DNA from: Heliopora coerulea
Taxonomy: Eukaryota; Cnidaria; Anthozoa; Scleralcyonacea; Helioporidae
Assembly: GCA_030142905.1 (NCBI GenBank)
Contig: JASJOG010000032.1
Location: 587,001 to 651,000 of the forward strand
Length of the DNA stretch: 64,000 bases
Direction of reading: 5' to 3'
Made by a program: the position numbers and the translations under genes. Shown here piece after piece: positions 29,431 to 40,740 of this stretch. Position 1 is the stretch's first letter. Each line of letters opens with the position of its first letter. The notes beneath the pieces are model-generated. The model saw nothing but the letters and a program-made list of their open reading frames with translations. It was not told where the DNA came from and searched no databases.

Positions 29431-30372
29431 TTATAATTTTAATAGTACAAGACTGCAAATTTTTTCCAGATGTTCTGCAAAATTCAAATTCTTATCCAAG
29501 TTAACACCAAGGTAATCATAAGTATTTGTCTCAATAACATTTACACCATTCATCTTCACATTAAGACATCTTACAGAAGTGGTCATCAATTTCTGACATG
29601 ATCCAAAAAGGATGCACTCTGCTTTAGATTTTTTCATGTTCACAATTAAATTATTATTTATAACCCATGCAGGAAGTTGATCTAGGTCTCTATTTAATGC
29701 ATTCTCGATTTCATCCATAATTTTGTCCACATGTAGGATGATGCCACATTTTTGTATTTGAAATTCAATATCATTTATTAGCATAGTCAATAATAATGGT
29801 CTGAGGATCGATCCATAAGGGACCCCACAAGCAATAGGCTAAACTTCAGATTTGATATCAGCATAAAAAACAAATTGCTTTCTATTAAGTAAATAACTTT
29901 TGAACCATACTAGTTCTTTACATTTTAAATTTAGAAAGCAAGCACGCATGGTCCACTGTACAAATGCCTTGTGCAAATCTATAAACACTGCTCTAGTCAT
30001 CCTGCTTTGGTCCATGTTCTTTCTTATGTAGTCTGTAAAATACATGATGGCATGATTGGTGGATGAACCTTGTTGAAATCTAAACTGGTTGTTAGTAAAT
30101 AAGCCATTCTTTTCAATGCACTACTTTTTCAATCACCTTGGACAAAACTGAAAGCATTGAGATGGGTCTGTAATTGTCATTATTTGTTGGTTTCCATATT
30201 TATACATAGGTAAAATTTTGGCTACCTTTTCCAATTTTGGAAAAATCGATTCTTCAAGCGATTTATTTATTAAACATGATAATGGAATATCATCATAGCC
30301 CAGGCTCTTTCTCTTTTTCAAGTTTTTAAGAATGCGATATATTGTTATTTCAGATGTTTTAGTAAATTCCAA
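29431..30372 (-). pseudogene. LINE reverse transcriptase, decayed
   Basis: Three frames in order: 30133-30372 (L-K-K-R-K-S-L-G-Y-D-D-I-P), 29839-30045 (A-V-F-I-D-L-H-K-A-F, then W-F-K-S-Y-L-L-N-R-K-Q) and 29431-29790 (L-N-V-K-M-N-G-V-N-V-I-E, then Y-D-Y-L-G-V-N-L-D-K-N-L-N-F). Between the last two, the G-V-P-Q-G-S region survives only as stop-bearing sequence. The catalytic box before D-E-I-E-N-A-L-N is mutated. Confidence 0.8.
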
Positions 30373-31557
30373 AGATAATAGTGTGGATTTAAATTCTTTT
30401 GTGTACCAAAATAATCAAAGTATCTCCAAGTCAAATCCACAATTGAAGTGAAGTAATCACCGAAACTGTTAGCAATAGTTTTATTATTAGAACTGAGTTT
30501 GTCTCCCACTTTAAATATCTTAGATTTACTGACTTTAGTGTCTTTTGCCAGGTAATACTTTTTAATTTGATTCCAGAAGTGGTTTGAACTATCAGTATTT
30601 TCTCTGATAATATCTCTTGTGTAATTTGCTTTAGATCGTCAAATTAGTATAGTAACTGTGTTCCTCAAGTGACCATATCTGGACCAGTCAATTTCCTTAC
30701 TGGTATTATGTGCTCTTCTTAAATAGTAATCTTTTTTGTTCATCTTGTTTTGATATCACGTGAGAGCCAAAGACATTCACAATCACGGATTTAAAAAACT
30801 GTTTAAATTTGTCCCAGGCATTATTTGTCTGTCTTTTTTATTACTCCTTCTTAATAATTATTCCCATTAATTCCTGGTCACTCAAACTGTTTCCATATAG
30901 TAGGTGGTTGAAATGACATCAATTATTGTGTTAGAGGCCCTTGCTTTCCCAGTTGGCTCAGTGATTATTTGTTTGAAACCATGTACACAAAAAATATGTT
31001 TGACATCTGGATTATCTTGCCTTCACAGGTAGCCACAATTACTATCCCCAAGAACAATAGACTCGTTTTTGTTGACAGCAATATCAAGCATGTCATTGAC
31101 TTATTGTTTAAATCAGTATCTAGATATTTTGATGTGTTTGGAGGCCTATAGATAATATGTACAAGGATTAATTTCAAGGTCTTCTCATCACTGCCATTAT
31201 ATGTTGTTAATGTAACAGCCAACTCCACCAGCTGGTCCATTCAATCTATCTTTACAGGCAAATGTGTATCCATCAATTATAACTTTGCTATCTACAATGT
31301 CCTTGTGACAATGAGTTTCTTTCAGCATTATACCAGTACTCTCTATCTTTCGGTTAAGCCGTTTATGTTTTCATGAAAACTACATTTATTCCTTTACACT
31401 TCAAAAACTCATCAATTTGTTCATGAACAGGCACCTCCTAGTCCATATGTACTTCTTCTTGTCGGCTTGTTTGCTCATTCAGTAAACAAGGATTACAGTA
31501 CAGTGCTTCACAATTGTTTTCCAACCTATCAGATGCACAATGGAAATGGAACTTAGC

Positions 31558-32019
31558 TCAGCAGATAAAACATGACCCAGAGTTTTGGTTTTTACAGATC
31601 GATTTATTACATACATTGTATTTAGGACCTGGACACAATTCCACATCACCAGCTAAAAGCAATAGAAGTTTAAGTGCCACATGTGGTTGTTGAGTTATAT
31701 CAGAGGATATCTTTCTGTCTTGTAAAGTTGACCAGCAGGGGGCATTTAGGGGACAGGTTTTGAGACTGCATGGAATACTCAAAGGATCCGTGCACAAAAC
31801 AATACAGATCTTCCAGCCGGGTTGCCTAACCAAATCTACAGCTTCCCTGAGGAATATGGACTTGAAGATAAAGGTACTGTCAATAAGATTAAACTTTCTG
31901 ATAGAAACATACCTGTAGCAACATGGTAAAATTGACAATAATAAAGCAATATAACATAGCAATAATGTACTATAGACAACAATAAAGTTGATGTTATGCA
32001 TGTGAATCATGTGATCCAC
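31558..32019 (-). CDS. LINE 5' ORF with 2A-like peptide (fragment)
   Basis: Open for 153 codons with a hydrophobic start. At 31624-31650 it encodes G-D-V-E-L-C-P-G-P, one residue off the 2A consensus D-V/I-E-x-N-P-G-P (Cys for Asn). 2A-like sequences at the N-terminus of APE-type LINE proteins are known in invertebrates. After the motif come C-N-K-S-I-C and C-F-I-C, the start of a PHD-like zinc finger that continues past the stop at 31558. The true start is uncertain. Confidence 0.55.
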   Translation of the reverse strand: MDHMIHMHNINFIVVYSTLLLCYIALLLSILPCCYRYVSIRKFNLIDSTFIFKSIFLREAVDLVRQPGWKICIVLCTDPLSIPCSLKTCPLNAPCWSTLQDRKISSDITQQPHVALKLLLLLAGDVELCPGPKYNVCNKSICKNQNSGSCFIC

Positions 32020-32053
32020 TACTTTTATTTTCCTTTATTTAATCTTCAGGGTG

Positions 32054-32476
32054 GGCAGTGACTGAGGCAGAATTACAGCAGGTGGCAATTCATTCAGGTG
32101 TTCTTGAAGTAGGAATTGATTTCCTAGAAGATGCCTTCAGGGCAGAATGTGAAAGAGCATTGCCATATCCAGATAAAGTGAAGCCCAGTGAATGCAGATA
32201 TGCATTTTTATATTTAAAAGAGATATGTAATTTCCAATGAATACAATGCAATACTTTATTTGTTCAGACTAACTTTCCAGTTAAACCTTCTTCAGTTAAA
32301 TTACACATAAATTTAACCAAGTTTTAACAGCAGATTGCACTTAATAGGTCATTGGAAGGTTAAAGACAGAATTTTTGAAATACCTTTGATATTTTTGCCC
32401 TTACAAGTGGGCCATTTTGAAGGGATTCCTAAGGAAGTTCAGCCTACTTTGTCCAGTACAACCTTGGATTTTGATA
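32054..32476 (+). other. possible exon pair, unrecognised
   Basis: After a CTTCAG acceptor-like site at ~32049, a frame reads V-T-E-A-E-L-Q-Q-V-A-I-H-S-G then F-L-E-D-A-F-R-A-E-C-E to 32240. A second piece (W-K-V-K-D-R-I-F-E-I-P, 32354-32476) ends at a GTAAGT donor. Both look coding by composition, but no family is recognised. Confidence 0.25.
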
Positions 32477-33879
32477 GTAAGTCACATGAAATTTTACTTT
32501 TTTTGTAACTTTACCTTGTAAATTCTCAGAAAAATTGTTGAACCACCTAATACCTGGTATTGAAAATGTCCCCAACTCCCTCCTCCCATTCCCGATGATA
32601 AACATAATCTGCCATTTGCTTTTACCCTAACCAAGTACCTGAAAACTAAATGAAATGTAAATAAACCCTTGGCCATTAGAGTTAAAGCATTTATTACCTT
32701 TAGAATAACGTTGGTCTGAGTAACATGCAAATTAGATGGGTGATGACATCGGCAATGACCAACAAAATTGTGGCACGTCTTAACATGCACAGTATTGTTT
32801 AGTTTCATGGTCTGCATCCACATTCAAAATTTCAAGTAATTTTGTTGGCTGCTTTACTAGACATACTGATCATACAATTTTATCAGTCAATGTCATCACT
32901 CATCTATTTGGCATGATTGCAGGGTCAGGTGGTAAAAAACAGGGACATTAACTGTATAGGAATAATATTGTGTTTGCCATATTGTTCACTATATACTATA
33001 AGTATGTTTCTCATAACTAAACAATTTAACAATAACATTTAGCAACTATAAAGTCAAACCCTGGTATCCATAAAAAAAGGCACAAAGATGTGTTAATATA
33101 TATTAAATAACAGTAGAATGTAATATGTCTTCATGTTTGCAGTCAACTATGCACTAAGCTGACTAAGGTTAGCAATATTACAAAACCTAGTGCATTTATG
33201 GTTACCAATAAAGTTGTTGATGGCAACATATGCAAGGTTACCAGTGCAGAAAAGAAATTTACTTCGTTTTTATAGGTTTGTTGTAGCTATTTCAGGGTCA
33301 TATAAGTAAAAGCCACTCCCCTGAATGTCAACTACCACCAGTTTCCCTCAAGACTTTTCATACGAAAAATGCGAAAGACACTGTGCTTTCTGACCAAAAA
33401 CATCATCTTTAGGGGCACAAGAAAGCCTGTTGTTGTTGATACATTTGACAAATGTATCACACACCAATTCTTCGACAGTGACATTTTCACTCTCATCTGT
33501 CTTGCCAAGAAAAAATATTTTGGTACTTTAGATGCTCTCTATTGTTCAGCCTTGTTTGCACCTTTTAAAATTTCCTACTTTAGTCAAAGTGCAAAGTTGC
33601 AGCCAACATATGCATTTGAACCACCTTTTTGTTTTGATCTTCCAAAGTATGATTTTTTGCTTCAATAGTGGCAACAGCATAGGCAGATATTTCCTTATAA
33701 CCCAACAACTGTTCTTGAAATCTACATTCTGACTTGTAGCTTTATGAGCACTTCTGAATCCTCCTTGACCAAAAGGTCCACCATCTTCGGAACCTTAGAC
33801 AAAGTCATCAGGTCGATATCGAACAAAGACATGTGAACCATGGTTGTCCTGCATGAATCAACTATCTTGACAAGCTTTT
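32477..33879. other. intergenic, nothing firmly recognised
   Basis: Only short frames are present; the longest is 33369-33668 (99 codons, begins at an ATG), with no recognisable domain. AT-rich with scattered low-complexity runs. Confidence 0.25.
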
Positions 33880-34997
33880 GGGGCAACATTTACTGGAAAA
33901 TGATCCAAAGATTAATATGCACATATGCCAATGACATCAGTTTGGTTAATTGTTGTTGGATTTGAAGTGCATGATTCCCAGTAAAAGGCAAGAGAAAGGA
34001 GGGAGGATATGTAGGTGCTGTGCTTTGTTTCACCAAAGGACTGAAAGTTTTATCTAAAACATCGCAAATACATTTTTCAACAAATCTACTGGGGTGTCCA
34101 TTTTGGTTTAGTAAAGTTCGGATACATTGGATTCAACTGTTTGATTCAGCTTTTTGTGTAAACATAATTCTGTGATGCATTGACTTTAAATAATTTAAAA
34201 ATGGGATGACATGATCCCATGACTTGAAAAGTATAAAACAATAATCAACATAGCATTTCTAATAAATAGGTTTGAATTATAAGAGAAAGCAAATTCCGAA
34301 AACCAAGGCCATGTTTCAACTTAAGATTTAAATTAACAAAAGATGAAAACTGTTTTTAGGTTTGAATTGTTTAGGGCAATTGTTGAGCCATGTCTTCTCA
34401 TGAATTGATAAAAATATGTTGGCAAAAAGAGGGCTGAGGGGGGAGCCCATGGCTACCCCATCTATTTGATCATAAAAATTTCCATTGAACAAATTGCAGA
34501 TTTCGCCCATTGTACTTGCACAAAACCTGCTGTTGACTGCATGTTAGAATCTCTGATCATATGGGTATTTCAGCCTATACTATAAACAAAATCTCTCAGA
34601 CAAGTGTTTCTAGTGTACTCGTGCATAGCAAACATATGGGACATCCCATCTCATATGATGATTTTTCAGTTTAGGCCAGTGCTACTTCACAATTTGATGT
34701 CCTAATCTGTGAAAGTTTATTAATTTCAAAACTAAAGCCATCCTTAAATAAGAACATTCGATCCTTCCCTCTCTCCTTATTTTAATTTCACCATCTCTTA
34801 CCTACTAACACCTCTTTCGTCATCCCTTAGTTACACTCTCACTTACTAATTACCTGCCACCTCTTTTGTCATGCCTTACCAACACTCACCATTCCACTCT
34901 ATTTTTGTAACCATTAAGCTTTAAAAGTTCCTGACACATGTATATAGTAATTATTTACCCTGATGATATTATAGGTTATGTAACAAAACTTTAGTGA
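33880..34997. mobile_element. Penelope-like element, truncated inverted pair (PLE-B)
   Basis: Minus arm (34510 down to ~33880): M-G-S-P-L-S-P-L-F-A-N-I-F, W-L-N-N-C-P-K-Q-F-K-P, then C-Y-V-D-Y-C-F and downstream G-N-H-A-L-Q-I-Q-Q-Q-L, an RT with a mutated catalytic box. Plus arm (~34556-34997): only the end of the endonuclease (C-E-S-L-L-I-S-K-L-K-P-S-L-N-K-N) and the 3' UTR ending AACAAAACTTTAGTGA. The arms meet head to head near 34545. A 78-bp insertion (34279-34356) interrupts the minus RT. Confidence 0.65.
34279..34356. mobile_element. 78-bp insertion of a PLE 3' end, with 12-bp target duplication
   Basis: Flanked by TAGGTTTGAATT at 34267-34278 and 34357-34368. It is closely similar to the 3' terminus of the element at 62614-62681. 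It splits the PLE-B frame between K-Q-F-K-P and F-K-P-I-Y. Confidence 0.7.
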
Positions 34998-35870
34998 TTA
35001 AAAATTATTTTCATTGTCATCTGGTTCATTTTTTGTTTGTTTCAGCTATGCTGCTGGGCAGTAATGTTCTTGACAAGGCTACAATTCCCACCTGGTGTTT
35101 CAATTGCTTTGATTTTGTATTTGGACATGTTTTGGCGATCATGTATTTCAGTTACAACCTCCAATGGAATATCAATATATAATTGATTAAGAATAACATG
35201 AATAATATAATAATAATGTAATATTTAATATATGATTAAGATCACCTACCCTAAATTTAAATGTGGCAAGGCAACAGTTTGGCATGTGAAAGTTAATGAA
35301 AACTACGGTAAGTGTTATACAATTGCTAGGATGAGTCGGCTAGGGTTTAGCTGATTAACAAACAACAAAACTGGTCCTTTGACTTTTTAAGGATTGGTTG
35401 CACACCACCTATACCCTTAGCTATCATTTCATTGTAGCATATGCCCAGGAGGTATATCAAACATTCCCAGAACCAACCAAGAATGAACTGAAAAAAATGT
35501 CACCTGAGCCTATGAACATCATGCTGGAAAAACAATCAAAAGAAGATGCTGTAGAGAAAAGGACAAACAGAATATGGTAGTCAAGATTTTCCCAAATACT
35601 ACTCCAGGTAGTCACTATCCACCTTGACCCCTGTTTATCTTGTGCATTTTTTGAAAGACTTTAAAGACATTTTTATTCTGTGAACTCCCAAATAGTTTTA
35701 CTTGGTACTAAACTATCAGCATGTTCTTTTTTTTTTTATTGCAGTTTCAGGTGTTGAAAGAGCACAACTCGTCCTGGAGAGGCTGCACCTATGCAAACAC
35801 ACAAAAATGTTAACGATTGTCCTAAAAATATCTAATAATAAAAACATTCATATTCCCTGATTCCCTGAAT
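34998..35870. other. mostly non-coding, two possible small exons
   Basis: After a CATTGTAG acceptor-like site, 35438-35580 (plus) reads A-Y-A-Q-E-V-Y-Q-T-F-P-E-P-T-K to a stop. After TTATTGCAG, 35746-35810 reads S-G-V-E-R-A-Q-L-V-L-E-R. No family recognised; otherwise AT-rich sequence. Confidence 0.2.
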
Positions 35871-37345
35871 AAGGATTCTTTTTCTTTCATTACTGAACTC
35901 TCAAGTCTTAAAACCAACCCTAAGGAAGTCATTATCGCCAGTTTCGACATCAAATCTTTATTTACCAACATCCCACTCAACAAAACCATAAATATACTCT
36001 GTTTACTTTTCCATAACCAAAATTGTTTTCAAGGATTTTCCCATAATGAATTTAAGAAACTTTTAGAATTCGCTGTTAAGGACAACCATTTCCTTTTCAA
36101 CAACCAACTTTATGAACCTGTTGATGGTGTTGCTATGGGTTCCCCTCTGGGACCTCTCTTCGCCAATATCTTTCTCTCCTTTTATGAAACCAGCTGGCTT
36201 AACAACTGTCCTTCACAATTCAAACCCATCTTCTACCGACGTTATGTTGACAACTGTTTCCTTCTATTACGATCTTCGACTCATATTCTACCATTTGTTA
36301 ACTATCTAAACTCACAGCATGCTAATATCAAATTTACACACAAAACCGAGAATAACAACACCTTATCTTTCCTTGACATCAAAATTAACCGTTCTGAAAT
36401 TTATTTCACCACCAGTATCTACCAAAAATCCATTTACACCAGTTTACTGACTAACTTTAATAGTTTTATTCTGGACTGCTATAAAAAAAGGCCATATATT
36501 TTCCTTTCTAATTCAATATTTTAATTTATCCTCTAGCTACTCCATCTTGCACTCTGAACTCCAGAAACTCAAACAAATTTTCATTAAAAATTAATTCCCA
36601 GCTACCCTGTTTGACAAATGTGTAAGTTCATTTTTAGATAAATCCTTTTCATCTGCTCCCAAGATTTTTATTGTTCCTAAGTTTTTAATTTATTTTTCTG
36701 TACTGTACACTGGTTCACATGGTCTTCAAATTTGCAGTCAACTAATCAAACTATTATCATCTGCCTTTCCTCGACTTTCATACCACTTTGTCTTTTGCCC
36801 TTCCATTCACCTTGGCTCTTTTTTCCTTGTCAAGGGCAGGATCCCTGATGGCCTGAAATCGCATGTGGTGTATTTATTTACATGTCAATGCTGTAAGGTA
36901 TTGTATGTTGGCCAAACTAGCCGTCAGTTACATACACGCATTTCAGATCATATGGGGATCTCACCCTTGACAGGTAACAGAAGAGTTAATCCCTCTCCCA
37001 CTAGTATCCTTTCCCACCACATTGAAACTGGCCATCCCATTTCTTTTTCCGACTTCAAAATATTATCCTCGTTACCTTCTGCTTCTGAACTACTCCTTAA
37101 AGAAAGTCGTCTAATAAATAAAAATCCATTCTTAACGGGAATATTGGTTCTATACCTCTTTCCCTTTTCTGTTATCACTTTACTGGTGTCTCCTGTCAAT
37201 TTCCGTTACTGTTGTAAATATATCATCTTAATTGTGATTTGATATTGTTTGTTTAATATAAATATATCTTGTAATTCCTGATCTCCACTCTGAATATGTT
37301 CCTTGTAGCAACAAAACATTAGTCAATAAATATGTTTTAAATTCT
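35871..37345 (+). mobile_element. Penelope-like element (PLE-C), 5'-truncated
   Basis: A long frame, 35871-36524, covers RT palm motifs: F-D-I-K-S-L-F-T-N-I-P-L, V-D-G-V-A-M-G-S-P-L-G-P-L, the catalytic box mutated to R-R-Y-V-D-N-C-F, and F-L-D-I-K-I. Frameshifts near 36510 and 36590 lead through the thumb to the endonuclease frame 36865-37242, with C-Q-C-C-K-V-L-Y-V-G-Q-T-S-R and E-T-G-H-P-I. The 3' end carries ATGTTCCTTGTAGCAACAAA followed by ACATTAGTC, a degenerate hammerhead-like end similar to PLE-A. The Asp-to-Asn change kills the RT. Confidence 0.8.
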
Positions 37346-37512
37346 TCTAGCCTTCTTTGTTTAAGCAATTGTTAATGTTTACATATGGGGATACTTCGCA
37401 CAATGTTATTTATACTAAAGTTACAATTTCCGCCTGGACAATCACTCGTAGACATACATCAATTTAGGTATTATATTTGTGCATTTAAAAAAAAACACAA
37501 GGCAAATATTCG

Positions 37513-40480
37513 TCAGTGACCTACAGGTCGATCTGAATCAGTATATCCTGTTACATTCTCCTGCTCTCCAGCAGGAATTGTCTTTCTGATCATTGTATAT
37601 GCAAGCAATGGTAGTGGTACCCTCCTGTTTCCCAGAAATCTATATGCCGGTTGTGTAAGTTCCTTGTATAAAATGCTTTGCAGAAACCTAAAAACAACAA
37701 TTATATAACATGTTAATGTGGTTCAGTTAAGAGCAAAGGAAAATTTAACTTAATTCATTATCATACTAAATGACATTACTGGATGGTTTGTTACAGAAAA
37801 TTTGCACCCTGAGGGAGTAAAATTTACTTCAAATGTCCTAAGGAGAGATGAGAAACAAGGATCTAGTTTGTTCAAAGACTTTATAAATTTCCAAATGAAT
37901 CTGAATAGATTATTTTACAAAATTACTTAAAATAAAGGACACACAAGGGGGATGGTATAAATTATAGCTTGGATGGCAGATGTCTGAAAGGGAGTGGGAA
38001 CCAATTTTCGATTTCATCCATAACAGAGGTATGGATCTTTTCTGAGACGATCCAATTCCTTATGGTCGTATCTCAATTATTGAAGTCAAGACTTCAAATT
38101 ATAGCAAAATGTTTTCTAACATGTTTTTTAAATCCAAATAATTTTGACCATCAATGATTCAGTATGGTATTGTTGTCTAACATGATTATGGATTAAGTTA
38201 AATATTTTTACCTTGGTAAAAATATTTAGTGCTTATGTTACAGGGGGTTGCCAAAAAAAAAAAAAAAAAGAGCTCTCCTTAACAAAATGAAAACGACAAA
38301 GTGTCATAATTCTTTTTATTTGATTAGAAAGAGGTGGTACAAACACTCAAGCTTTATTAAACGTTTTTAGGATTGTCCCAAGCACACAACATTTAATAGT
38401 CGATAGGATATCCATGACTTTTAATTACTTTTCGGCAGCGATTTGGCATGCTTTCTACAATTTTTTTTTTCAAGGCAATCTCTGCTGAGATTCCCCCATT
38501 TCTGCTTTAAACTGTCGAACAATTGTTCCTCACTTTCTTCAGTGTCCTATTAATTTCGGCCCAGAGATTTTCAATTGGGTTTAACTCTGGGCTTCATAGT
38601 GGCCAAGAAAGAACTTCAATGCTTTGGTTCCTAAGATAGTTTTTCACAACATGTGATGTGTGTTTTGGATCATTGTTGTGCTGAAAAATTAAGTTTTCTC
38701 CATGAAGTCATCAGGCTGAAGGTCGCATTTGACGAGTCAAAATTGGACGATATTTTTCCTTGGTTAAGGTCCCTTTTATTTGATGAAGAGCTCCAACTCC
38801 ATGCCAAGAGAAACATCCCCATACCATAATTTTTTTCTGGTGTTTTAAAGTTCCTTGCAGAGATCGAGGTGAGAACTTTTTGGTAGGACAATGCCAGACA
38901 TAACTACAATTTTGGCAGCGTAAGATAAATGGTGATTCATCAGACCAAACTACCTTTTTACAATCATCCACTGTCCAGTGATGATAACGCTTTGCAAAGT
39001 TTACATGCTTATGCCGATTTACACTGCTTACACAGGGGTTTTTGGTTTTGGGGCATTTCTTAAAATTGCATTCATGGAGGCAACGCTGTACTGTACAACA
39101 TGATATTTCCCTAGATACGTGCTCTTTTAGTGACTCTGAGAGTTCAGTCGTGCTTGGGCAGACTTCAGAGGGATCACGAACTCTCACAGTTTCTCTGATT
39201 AAAAAAACGATCTTCTTGAACTGTTGTCTTTTGTGGTTTTCGAGAGCCAGGATTTCTCTCCCTGCTATCTCCTTCTTTCAAACACTTGCAAAGCTTTTTT
39301 GCCCATGAATAACTGAGTTCATATTCTGCCACTTTCCAAGCACTCCAACCAGTACAAAGGGAACCCAAAATCTATTGATTCCTTGCAAACTTCTTCTTTG
39401 CCTTTTGTGTTGTTGCTTCTTAGATGCCATCTTCCACAATGATTTAAAGCAAACTGACAAAAGTTTTGCCTGACTATCTGAATACCGAAATTGTGCACAA
39501 CAATTGTGGGAGAGCTTTTTCACACTGATACCATACTCCACTTCTGAATGTTCCAAGGCAAAGGAGCTTCAGACTTTTGATATTAGAAAAACTCTTTTTC
39601 ACATGGGGGCTAATTTTTTTTGGCAACCCCGTGTATGTTTAAAAACTTGCCACTAATACTGTTGGCTCAGTAGCTCAACAGATAAAATGCCACACCAGTT
39701 TCCTATATTTATACTGACTGCACGGTATACCACATATCAAGATATAAACATATACAAATTTACCTTTCTTCTGAGTCCTTCTGAGCATATCTGGATTTTT
39801 GCTTTGTTTTGTACTTGTCTGGTGCCGATCAAAGACTCCACTTTTGCAGACAAACTGGATCGAATCCTGGATGCTTGGTAATGCACTTTAGTTCAGTGTC
39901 ATGTCCAACATAATTGAGAACTTGATCACTGCTAAGTGCTTGCTGGCATTCATCAAGATCATAGCAACAGTAGCATTCAGTTGGATTGATCAGAAATGCA
40001 CTACAATTTCCACACGTACACCTGTATGGAAAAATAAAAAAGCAAAATAATGTGAACAATGGACTTTTTCAAGTTAAAATCTATATGAAACTTATGTTGG
40101 GACAACATGACATGCCTGGTCCCTAGGACCCAAAGTGTAAATTCAGTATGTTACTAAGACAAACTTTTATGGGATACTACTCAACATTTGTCATTTACTT
40201 ACCATTCACTAATCTTCACTGCATCAGAAAACCTTTTGCAAAGTTTTTCTTTGACTGCCAACCATTCGTTTTCAGCTTTTTGGTAAGCTTTCAGCCATTC
40301 CTGATCAGCTAAATGCTTGTTGGCATATGCCGAACCCAAGACACTTCCATCATCATCCTGTGCTTTGTCTGTTGAAGTTTCTTGCTCAGGATCTTCTATT
40401 TCAACATACCCAGGAATAAAATTAAACTCCAAGCCATCAGAATGATAATTGGAATCAGAATCGAATTCTGTAGTTGACAT
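37513..40480 (-). CDS. P2X7-type cytoplasmic-domain protein, three exons, intact
   Basis: Exon 1 40203-40480 (ATG; acidic start M-S-T-T-E-F-D-S-D-S, then L-A-D-Q-E-W-L-K-A-Y), GTAAGT donor. Exon 2 39842-40021 after ATACAG: W-C-T-C-G-N-C across the splice, then E-C-Y-C-C-Y-D-L, C-I-T-K-H-P-G-F and V-C-L-Q-K. Exon 3 37513-37687 after TTTTTAG: F-L-Q-S-I-L-Y-K-E-L, A-Y-R-F-L-G-N-R-R-V-P-L-P, I-R-K-T-I-P and V-T-G-Y-T to a TGA. Exon lengths 278, 180 and 175 sum to 633, exactly 211 codons with consistent phases, so the gene looks intact. The Cys pattern and Y-R-x-x-G / I-R-K / Y-x-G-F order match the C-terminal (ballast) domain of P2X7 receptors. No channel part is present. A Tc1 element occupies intron 2. 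The domain is found on its own in many invertebrate genomes. Confidence 0.75.
38241..39633 (-). mobile_element. Tc1/mariner element in intron of the P2X7-like gene
   Basis: 1393 bp, ends CAGGGGGTTGCCAAAAA at 38241 and its near-complement at 39633, flanked by TA on both sides (38239-38240, 39634-39635). Short ~25-bp inverted repeats, unlike the long-repeat Tc1 element at 878. Contains a decayed transposase on the minus strand. Confidence 0.85.
38530..39430 (-). pseudogene. Tc1-type transposase, decayed
   Basis: Probable start at ~39430 (M-A-S-K-K-Q-Q-H-K-R), then a helix-turn-helix stretch (A-W-K-V-A-E-Y-E-L) in 39174-39368. The main frame 38711-39187 contains V-V-W-S-D-E-S-P-F (first Asp) and I-M-V-W-G-C-F-S-W-H-G-V-G. 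Past a break it continues F-Q-H-N-N-D-P-K-H-T-S and L-N-P-I-E-N-L-W-A-E-I to about 38530. Frameshifts near 39180 and 38700. Confidence 0.8.
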
Positions 40481-40554
40481 GATCACCAAAATTTGAAGAC
40501 GTTTTCCATGAAAGAAAACTGGATTCTATCAAGCTTGCTGCGATACTAGTGTAT

Positions 40555-40740
40555 TTTTAGGTGACTAAGACCTGGTTCAAATGTTGAACGTGTTAGGTAC
40601 ATGATGAGTTTGACAATTTTAATTAAGTTCGACCAAGGCAGTCAAACTTAATGCATTAAGTTCAACTTGACTTGACGTCAATTGAAGCGTCAAACTTATC
40701 ATGTACCAAACCTAACACATTTGACTCAAGAAACTGGTTT
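40555..40740. repeat. MITE-like inverted repeat
   Basis: About 45-bp arms: GTGTTAGGTACATGATGAGT near 40588 and its diverged complement at 40694-40722. They sit around an AT-rich core with further short mirror segments (TTAAGTTCGACC ... AAGTTCAACTTGAC). No coding content. A small palindromic transposon remnant, family unknown. Confidence 0.4.

Larger units (their letters stand above)
28986..32019 (-). mobile_element. CR1/L2-like LINE with 2A-like motif, inactive
   Basis: Minus-strand non-LTR retrotransposon. The ATT-repeat tail (28987-29001) marks the 3' end. The RT C-terminus is at 29130-29790, the palm at 29839-30045 (A-V-F-I-D-L-H-K-A-F) and the thumb-ward start at 30133-30372. The endonuclease is at ~30900-31450 (I-I-Y-R-P-P-N). 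The open frame 31558-32019 ends in a zinc-finger-like block after L-A-G-D-V-E-L-C-P-G-P. The catalytic F/Y-A-D-D box is replaced by H-V-D-K, so the RT is dead. Confidence 0.8.

Noticed and set aside
33369..33668. 99-codon plus frame as a gene
   Set aside because: No domain, no splice context, composition unremarkable; not listed as a gene.
34957..34985. Second functional hammerhead after CTGATGA at 34958
   Set aside because: The GAAA element is replaced by CAAAA and stem II is weak, so only a degenerate PLE end is claimed.
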